From contig PBUZ01000064.1 in the NCBI GenBank assembly GCA_002728035.1, positions 1 to 10,074 of the forward strand: 10,074 bases of DNA, given 5' to 3'. The notes under the pieces were generated by a model that did no database searches, was not told the DNA's origin, and saw only the letters and a list, made by a program, of their open reading frames with translations. Position 1 is the first letter of the stretch. Each line of letters begins with the position of its first letter. Positions 5,946-10,074 of the stretch are shown in pieces. Source of the DNA: Methanobacteriota archaeon (GTDB lineage: Archaea; Thermoplasmatota; Poseidoniia; Poseidoniales; Poseidoniaceae). The translations under genes were made by a program, and so were the position numbers.

Positions 5946-6449
5946 TTGACCATGGAGCGGGTGTTGGATACTGCGGCCTTGCTTCATTGGCCCCAAACAA
6001 AACTCACAGGTGGCGTCTGTGCCACCTCACAACGACAGGAACTGAAGCGTTTGAGCGAAGGCCGGTTGTTGCTCGTTGAAGCGATGGACCTACGCTGGCA
6101 GGATGTTCCTGCTGATTGGTTGGCTCGAGCGACGGCGACTGCGCGTGAGACGGGAGACTTACCACGTCTTTCTGATGTCGACCTCGATGTTTTGGCGTTG
6201 GCCTTGGGACTTGACGCCGATTTGGTCACCGATGATTATCGATTGCAGAACACCTATTCGCATGCAGGAGGTACATTCACGCCCGTTGTCAATGCGGCCT
6301 CAAAGGCCGTTTGGGTTTGGGAATTGCGCTGCACGGGCTGCAGGGACGTGACCGAAGTTCCCGAGGACGTGAAGCGCTCAAAAGGTCAAGCGGCCAGCGA
6401 GTGTCGTCGTTGCGGTTCACCAATGGTGGTGAAGCGGAAGCGGGGCTGA
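5946..6449 (+). CDS. nob1: NOB1-type endoribonuclease (PIN domain plus zinc ribbon)
   Basis: A 167-residue archaeal NOB1 homologue, the nuclease that matures the 3' end of 16S rRNA on the pre-small subunit. The PIN domain (about 4-125) shows VLDTAALL with catalytic Asp8, a conserved Glu at 32, LSDVDLDVLALA (75-86) with Asp79, and VTDDYRLQN (94-102) with Asp96/Asp97. These acidic residues chelate Mg/Mn. A C-terminal zinc ribbon has Cys129, Cys132, Cys153 and Cys156 (CTGC and CRRC), followed by a basic tail for rRNA binding. Domain order and length match archaeal NOB1. Numbering assumes TTG 5946; ATG 5952 is the alternative. The TGA ends one base before the tatA stop on the other strand. Confidence 0.92.
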   Translation: MTMERVLDTAALLHWPQTKLTGGVCATSQRQELKRLSEGRLLLVEAMDLRWQDVPADWLARATATARETGDLPRLSDVDLDVLALALGLDADLVTDDYRLQNTYSHAGGTFTPVVNAASKAVWVWELRCTGCRDVTEVPEDVKRSKGQAASECRRCGSPMVVKRKRG

Positions 6450-6450
6450 A

Positions 6451-6765
6451 TCACTCATCGTCCTTCGTGTTCAACGACTCAAGCGCCTTGATTTTCTCTT
6501 TGAGTTCTTCGACGGGCATACCAGCAGGGTCCAAACCGACCGCTTTGGCTCGCTCAATGAGTACCTGGTCGGGCGTTCGTCCTCCAGCGTCAAGGTCAGC
6601 AACCGTGCTCGAGGCGAGTTGATTCGTTTGCGCCAGCCCTTTTTGGAATTCACCTTTTGAACGCCCCAAGGCATTGGCCAATTCAGGGAGGCGCTGCGCC
6701 CCGAACAAAACGAAAAACAAACCGAGCAAAATAGCCAATTCAAGGGGCCCGAGTCCAGCGACCAT
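6451..6765 (-). CDS. tatA: Sec-independent protein translocase subunit TatA
   Basis: A 104-residue TatA/TatB-type subunit of the twin-arginine translocase, which moves folded proteins across the cytoplasmic membrane. It shows the short N-terminal transmembrane helix (GPLELAILLGLFFVLF, 6-21), the hinge FGAQRLPEL (21-29) and an amphipathic helix (ANALGRSKGEFQKG, 30-43). This is the family pattern FGxxxLPEL-x4-G-x5-F-x-x-G. The C-terminal part is acidic and lysine-rich, variable as usual, with a second predicted helix near 84-97. Start ATG 6765 has GAGGT at 6772-6776 as Shine-Dalgarno, 6 bases upstream. It follows moaD on the same strand after a 71-base gap with a hairpin. No tatC is in the window. 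Confidence 0.93.
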   Translation of the reverse strand: MVAGLGPLELAILLGLFFVLFGAQRLPELANALGRSKGEFQKGLAQTNQLASSTVADLDAGGRTPDQVLIERAKAVGLDPAGMPVEELKEKIKALESLNTKDDE

Positions 6766-6771
6766 GGTTCT

Positions 6772-6776
6772 ACCTC
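6772..6776 (-). promoter_or_regulatory. Shine-Dalgarno of tatA
   Basis: On the minus strand this reads GAGGT, 6 bases before ATG 6765. There is no AT-rich box at the leaderless distance, which suggests that tatA is translated from a longer transcript, probably one that includes moaD. Confidence 0.6.
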
Positions 6777-6800
6777 AGTGTGTGGGGGTTGCTCCCCGTT

Positions 6801-6820
6801 GTTGAAGGCTTTCCTTCAAC
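6801..6820. repeat. Perfect 8-bp hairpin between moaD and tatA
   Basis: GTTGAAGG (6801-6808), a 4-base loop, then CCTTCAAC (6813-6820). G-U pairs can extend the stem outward, and CGTTGTTG (6797-6804) with CAACAACG (6827-6834) offers an alternative pairing. On the minus strand it follows the moaD stop and is not followed by a T run, so it is not a clear terminator. It may be an attenuator, processing site or mRNA stabiliser between the two genes. Confidence 0.55.
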
Positions 6821-6836
6821 GGCAACCAACAACGGC

Positions 6837-7091
6837 TTATCCGCCGCTAACGGGCGGTAACAACGCCACCTCGCATGCTTCGTTGAGCACCGTGTCCATC
6901 GGACAGCGCTCGCCGTTCAAGGCGACGGAGAGGCCGAAGGTGATCCATTCTTCAAGGCCCAATGTTCTGACCAAGTCCTCGATGCTGATGCCACGATGGA
7001 CTTCGAGTTGATGGCGCCGTCCACCAAGGCGCTCCGCCACCTGTCCAAAGGCCAAGACGGCGACCTGAATCTCCGAGGCTTCCGTGGTCAT
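6837..7091 (-). CDS. MoaD/ThiS-like ubiquitin-fold protein
   Basis: An 84-residue beta-grasp protein ending in Gly-Gly, the mark of sulfur carriers and ubiquitin-like modifiers activated by an E1-like enzyme. It shows a first strand and turn (VAVLAFGQVAERLG, 10-23), SIEDLVRTLG (36-45), VALNGE (56-61) and the C-terminal EVALLPPVSGG (74-84). These match MoaD, the small subunit of molybdopterin synthase. In archaea such proteins may also serve as SAMP/Urm1-like modifiers or in tRNA thiolation, and no partner gene (moaE, E1-like) is in the window to decide. Start ATG 7091 has no strong Shine-Dalgarno but has a TATA-like box about 25 nt upstream, shared with the divergent ABC gene. tatA follows on the same strand. 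Confidence 0.88.
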   Translation of the reverse strand: MTTEASEIQVAVLAFGQVAERLGGRRHQLEVHRGISIEDLVRTLGLEEWITFGLSVALNGERCPMDTVLNEACEVALLPPVSGG

Positions 7092-7110
7092 GCAACGCCT
7101 TTCGGGCAGG

Positions 7111-7120
7111 GATTTATGAA
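7111..7120. promoter_or_regulatory. Shared AT-rich promoter core between moaD and the ABC ATPase gene
   Basis: GATTTATGAA contains TTTATGAA on the plus strand and TTCATAAA on the minus strand. Its centre is about 26 nt from ATG 7143 (plus) and about 25 nt from ATG 7091 (minus). It is the only AT-rich patch in the 51-base gap. One TBP site could therefore serve two leaderless genes in opposite directions. Confidence 0.55.
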
Positions 7121-7142
7121 GTCAATTCCCTTTGGTTCATTC

Positions 7143-7841
7143 ATGACCCCTGCCCTTCAAGCCTCCAATCTCTGGAAACTGTATCAGGCGGGTGAATCCA
7201 CGGTGGAAGCGGTACGCGGAGTGGAACTTCGAATCCAAGCGGGTGAAATGGTCGCTGTGATGGGTCCATCGGGGTGTGGGAAAACAACGCTCCTGAACAT
7301 CCTCTCGGGCATTGATGAACCCACAGCGGGCGAAGTGAAGGTCAACGGTCATCCTCTGTACGGGATTTCAGATAACCAACGCACGGACCTGCGTGGGGAG
7401 CACTTTGGCTTCATCTTCCAAGACTTCAACCTCCTGCCCGTGTTATCGGCCGTTGAGAACGTTGAACTTCCGTTGTTGTTGCTCGGACGTTCGCCAAGTG
7501 AGGCCAGAAAGGAAGCGATGGACGCTTTGCGAAGGGTGGGCTTGGAAGACCGAGGCGAACACCGCCCCGCCGAGCTCTCGGGCGGCCAGCAGCAACGCGT
7601 TGCCGTTGCTCGCGCCATCGTTCACCGTCCTTCCATCATCTTGTGCGACGAGCCGACGGGGAACCTCGACACCGCGACTTCGACGCAGGTGATGGGTTTG
7701 CTCCAAGACATGAATCAGCGAGAAAAAACGACCTTCCTCATCGTCACCCACGACAGCAACATCGCTCAACTGTGCCAGCGAACCATCACCATGAACGATG
7801 GGTTGGTGGTTGGTGACCGTTCTCAACCTGAGGAGGAATGA
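7143..7841 (+). CDS. ABC transporter ATP-binding protein, LolD/MacB type
   Basis: A 232-residue ABC ATPase with every motif intact: Walker A GPSGCGKTT (41-49), Q-loop Gln93 in FIFQDFNLLP, signature LSGGQQQR (145-152), Walker B IILCDE (165-170) with catalytic Glu170, D-loop GNLD (173-176) and switch His203 in VTHD. The ERA-like stretch before Walker A and the FQDFNLLP wording are typical of ATPases paired with FtsX/MacB-type permeases (LolCDE, MacB, BceAB). The frame is open upstream to 6996, but that would overlap moaD. ATG 7143 gives the normal N-terminus and lies 26 nt after the TTTATGAA box; ATG 7116 falls inside that box. It overlaps or abuts the permease gene downstream, so the two form one transporter. 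The gene lacks a Shine-Dalgarno, consistent with a leaderless start. Confidence 0.93.
   Translation: MTPALQASNLWKLYQAGESTVEAVRGVELRIQAGEMVAVMGPSGCGKTTLLNILSGIDEPTAGEVKVNGHPLYGISDNQRTDLRGEHFGFIFQDFNLLPVLSAVENVELPLLLLGRSPSEARKEAMDALRRVGLEDRGEHRPAELSGGQQQRVAVARAIVHRPSIILCDEPTGNLDTATSTQVMGLLQDMNQREKTTFLIVTHDSNIAQLCQRTITMNDGLVVGDRSQPEEE
7831..7836 (+). promoter_or_regulatory. Shine-Dalgarno of the permease gene, favours a GTG start
   Basis: AGGAGG is the strongest SD in the window. It is 7 bases before GTG 7844 but only 1 base before ATG 7838, so the GTG is the better-spaced start although ATG 7838 forms an ATGA overlap with the ATPase stop. Confidence 0.65.
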
Positions 7842-7843
7842 GC

Positions 7844-10074
7844 GTGTTTCTCTCGATGATGTTGGTGGGCGGGCTCGTGCTCGTTTGCAGCATCATCAGC
7901 ATCGTCCTTTCCGCTCGTTGGTCGTCGCTTCGCTGGTCCTCGCGTTTGTTGTTGCTGTTTGGTGGACCGATTGACGGGGTGCTGGGATACGCCCTCCTCT
8001 CATGGCTCGGGCTGTCGGCTGCCAATGCCGTGGCAGGTGGTCTCCTGCTCGGGTTGCTCTCGATGATGTTCTTGCAACCAATGCTCGTTCCGCAGCGTTT
8101 GCTGGTATGGCGATTGGCGCGTGAAAACATCCGCCGTCGCCGCCGTCAATCTGCCCTGATGATGGCAGGATTGATCATCGCTTCCGCCATCATCACCTCC
8201 TCCCTGGTGGTCGGTGATTCGCTTGATGAAACGGTGAGCCAGGAAGTCTCTGCGGCCTGGGGTGCGACGGACATTCTCGTTTCCGGTTTGGACCCTCAAA
8301 CGGGCACAGCCGTTGAGTTCAACGAATCGATCGGCGCCCGCCTCTGGTCAACGTTACAGGATGATGTCGAGTTCAAGGATGCTTTTCTGGGTCGTCAATT
8401 TGGCATCGCAGCATCGGTGAGCCTCGCTGCGGCCAACGGATTGGCTGAACCGTCCGTTTCGCTCTACGCTTTGGATGCAGACGTGGACGCAGCCGGCGTT
8501 TGGGCACCGTTGAATCCCGTGAACGGTTACCGTTTCACCAACCTTCGTTCTGCTCCTTCGGTCAACGAGAGCGTAGCGGTTGCGATCAATCACGTGGCAG
8601 CAGAGATGCTGGACGTTTCGCAAGGCGATACGCTCTCCATGGGGGCGTTTGTGACGAGGGACGGGGCACGGGAGCGGGTCACTCAGGACGTGTATGTCCA
8701 CGCCGTTGTACCCAACGAAGGTCAAGGAGCGATGGCAGGAAGCAAGTCACCTGCGGTCTTTGCAAGTCTCGATGATGCTCAATCCATGCTTGAGATGGAG
8801 GGGCAGTTGACCCGTCTTTCACTGGCATACGATGACACCCGTCCAGAGGAAGAACTTCGCGCTGCACGTGAGGCTGTGGAAGAGCATATGGACGGGTTGC
8901 TAACGGCAGAAGATGTTGGTTTGGTGTTTACCGCCGATGATGCCACGGCTTCGTTGACCGTTTCCTCCAACACCGGATTGCAGCGGCTTTCTGGCGACGA
9001 CGTGCGGGGGTTGCGGGAAAACGCTTCGCAATTGTATCCGAACGCCGCCCTTCTCGAGGTCTTGCAAGTACCGCTTGTCGATGTGATGGTTGAGGGGCAA
9101 TCCTTGCTCACCTTGGCGGACAAGGATGTCAATCGATTGTACACCACCAACTCGGCGCTTTGGCACATCACATCAAACGGCGTCGGCTTTGAGCCCATCG
9201 ATGGCGAGGCGTGGTTGTGGCAGGTCGAGGAAGGCGATGTGGTTGAAGACACGGCGCAGAACGAAACGGGACAAGCCATGCTGGTGGCTCACGAGCATGG
9301 TGTCACGTTGGTCGATGAAGGGCTGGACGACGAAGATCCGAGAGCGTTTCACAAAACAGACGGAAGCGTTGTCGCCGTAAGCAACAGCACCAACGGGTGG
9401 TTGGCCTTGGTCGCCAACGGCTCGGGGCTCCATCTCCTCCAGTTTGATCAGAAGCTTGAATTGCAAAACACAGTGGAGGTGGGGGTTCCTGTTCCATCCA
9501 CCGTGCTGAATCACCGTGTTTTGGTTGAGGATGGTCTTGTCCACCTCGCCATCGAGGGTTTACTCTCAACCGCATTCTACCAAGCACAGCTTGACCTCCT
9601 CGACTTCGTTCAAACCGACGGTTCGTCTTGGCCAGATGAATCCGTTGGCGTTGTTCCTGAACTTCACGATGCCTGCGATGGTATTTCAGCGGTCCAAACT
9701 TCCCCCCATCACGGGTGGTGCACAACCGCGGAGGGCTTGTTGCGGTGGAATCTGACGACGAGCGAGGTTGAATCCATTCGTCTTCCGGTTCTTTCCGACG
9801 CACCGGGTTTTGGTCGGTTCCCACAAATGGTGCTCGCCTTTGGGGGTGAAAATGCGGCCATGGTGGTTGAAAACGGCACGATCATGACCTCTCAGCGAAT
9901 GGGGTTGTTGGCCCTCGAAAACGGCTCTTTCGAAGTGGGCTTAACCGGTCTGCTTCCCTACGCTTACGGCAACGACTCGATGGTCATGCTGACCCCCTCG
10001 GGTTTGTACACCGCCTTGCCTGGTTTTGAACAATTACGTGACCTTGACGGGGTGGTCCTTGGGCTGGTGAGCCT
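7844..10074 (+). CDS. FtsX/MacB-like ABC permease with very large extracellular domain (3' end outside window)
   Basis: I read one uninterrupted frame of 743 codons from GTG 7844 (or 745 from ATG 7838) to the window edge. Three hydrophobic segments come first (about 3-24, 34-55, 59-79). A basic cytoplasmic stretch ARENIRRRRR (92-101) leads into a fourth helix (103-124), the classic entry to an FtsX/MacB core. From about 125 onward the sequence is soluble and predicted outside the cell. Residues 125-400 resemble a MacB-type extracellular domain (acidic, with NESVAVAINHVAAEML-like strand-helix units). Residues about 410-743 are strand-rich with repeated GLxxL/W patterns suggestive of beta-propeller blades, and Cys611 and Cys626 could form a disulfide. 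The closing transmembrane helices must lie beyond the window. The partner ATPase is immediately upstream. Such complexes usually act as mechanotransducers or move lipids, lipoproteins or peptides; the substrate here is unknown. Confidence 0.85.
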   Translation, partial: MFLSMMLVGGLVLVCSIISIVLSARWSSLRWSSRLLLLFGGPIDGVLGYALLSWLGLSAANAVAGGLLLGLLSMMFLQPMLVPQRLLVWRLARENIRRRRRQSALMMAGLIIASAIITSSLVVGDSLDETVSQEVSAAWGATDILVSGLDPQTGTAVEFNESIGARLWSTLQDDVEFKDAFLGRQFGIAASVSLAAANGLAEPSVSLYALDADVDAAGVWAPLNPVNGYRFTNLRSAPSVNESVAVAINHVAAEMLDVSQGDTLSMGAFVTRDGARERVTQDVYVHAVVPNEGQGAMAGSKSPAVFASLDDAQSMLEMEGQLTRLSLAYDDTRPEEELRAAREAVEEHMDGLLTAEDVGLVFTADDATASLTVSSNTGLQRLSGDDVRGLRENASQLYPNAALLEVLQVPLVDVMVEGQSLLTLADKDVNRLYTTNSALWHITSNGVGFEPIDGEAWLWQVEEGDVVEDTAQNETGQAMLVAHEHGVTLVDEGLDDEDPRAFHKTDGSVVAVSNSTNGWLALVANGSGLHLLQFDQKLELQNTVEVGVPVPSTVLNHRVLVEDGLVHLAIEGLLSTAFYQAQLDLLDFVQTDGSSWPDESVGVVPELHDACDGISAVQTSPHHGWCTTAEGLLRWNLTTSEVESIRLPVLSDAPGFGRFPQMVLAFGGENAAMVVENGTIMTSQRMGLLALENGSFEVGLTGLLPYAYGNDSMVMLTPSGLYTALPGFEQLRDLDGVVLGLVS

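Noticed and set aside
6996..7142. N-terminal extension of the ABC ATPase frame
   Set aside because: It overlaps moaD on the other strand and adds 49 residues not found in such ATPases. ATG 7143 gives the normal N-terminus.
9303..9824. Open frame on the minus strand, 173 codons, and similar minus frames across 7443-9544
   Set aside because: They are antisense to the clear ABC ATPase and permease genes, with Arg/Ser/Pro-rich shadow composition.
1..10074. CRISPR array, insertion sequence, phage or toxin-antitoxin system
   Set aside because: No regularly spaced direct repeats, transposase, phage or toxin-antitoxin genes were found. The PIN domain at 5946-6449 belongs to NOB1 because of its zinc ribbon, not to a VapC toxin.

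Overview
The window looks like a compact, mid-GC euryarchaeal chromosome segment. The archaeal signals are a NOB1-type PIN/zinc-ribbon ribosome-maturation nuclease, an archaeal-style tRNA-Glu without an encoded CCA, a MoaD/SAMP-like ubiquitin fold protein, and AT-rich TATA-like boxes about 26 nt before several starts. A membrane pyrophosphatase, a secreted lipoprotein with W-x-x-G-D-x-W motifs and a TatA point to a marine planktonic group such as Marine Group II (Poseidoniales). That placement is inference from gene content and style, not a database match.

Layout, left to right. (1) 1-2167, plus strand: the 3' end of a membrane-bound pyrophosphatase, a lipoprotein of unknown role, and a small alpha/beta-hydrolase esterase starting at TTG. 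(2) 2160-4610: a block rich in redox and thiol proteins. It holds a glutaredoxin (minus), a 64-residue CxxC protein (plus), an NAD(P)H-dependent FMN reductase overlapping a pirin (plus), and a PrxQ/BCP-like peroxiredoxin (minus). (3) 4668-5200, minus: a stand-alone Smr-domain protein and tRNA-Glu(UUC). (4) 5263-6449: a VTT/DedA-family membrane protein (minus) divergent from NOB1 (plus). (5) 6451-7091, minus: moaD then tatA. (6) 7143 to the right edge, plus: an ABC ATPase and an FtsX/MacB-like permease cut by the window edge. The permease already shows more than 600 residues of predicted extracellular sequence, the later part of which resembles a beta-propeller.

Two start modes recur. Several first or stand-alone genes (Smr, FMN reductase, moaD, ABC ATPase, probably the CxxC protein and peroxiredoxin) have an AT-rich box 25-28 nt before the start codon and no clear Shine-Dalgarno, as for leaderless mRNAs. 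Genes inside operons (esterase, pirin, tatA, permease) have a GAGGT- or AGGAGG-type Shine-Dalgarno, often overlapping the stop of the gene before. moaD and the ABC ATPase appear to share a single AT-rich element midway between their starts.

All three tail-to-tail junctions are packed: two have stops one base apart and one overlaps by 8 bases. No insertion sequence, CRISPR array, phage gene, frameshift or pseudogene was seen, and no stretch over 300 bases lacks a gene. The most unusual item is the large extracellular part of the permease. I found no clear case for a wholly new defence or mobile system.
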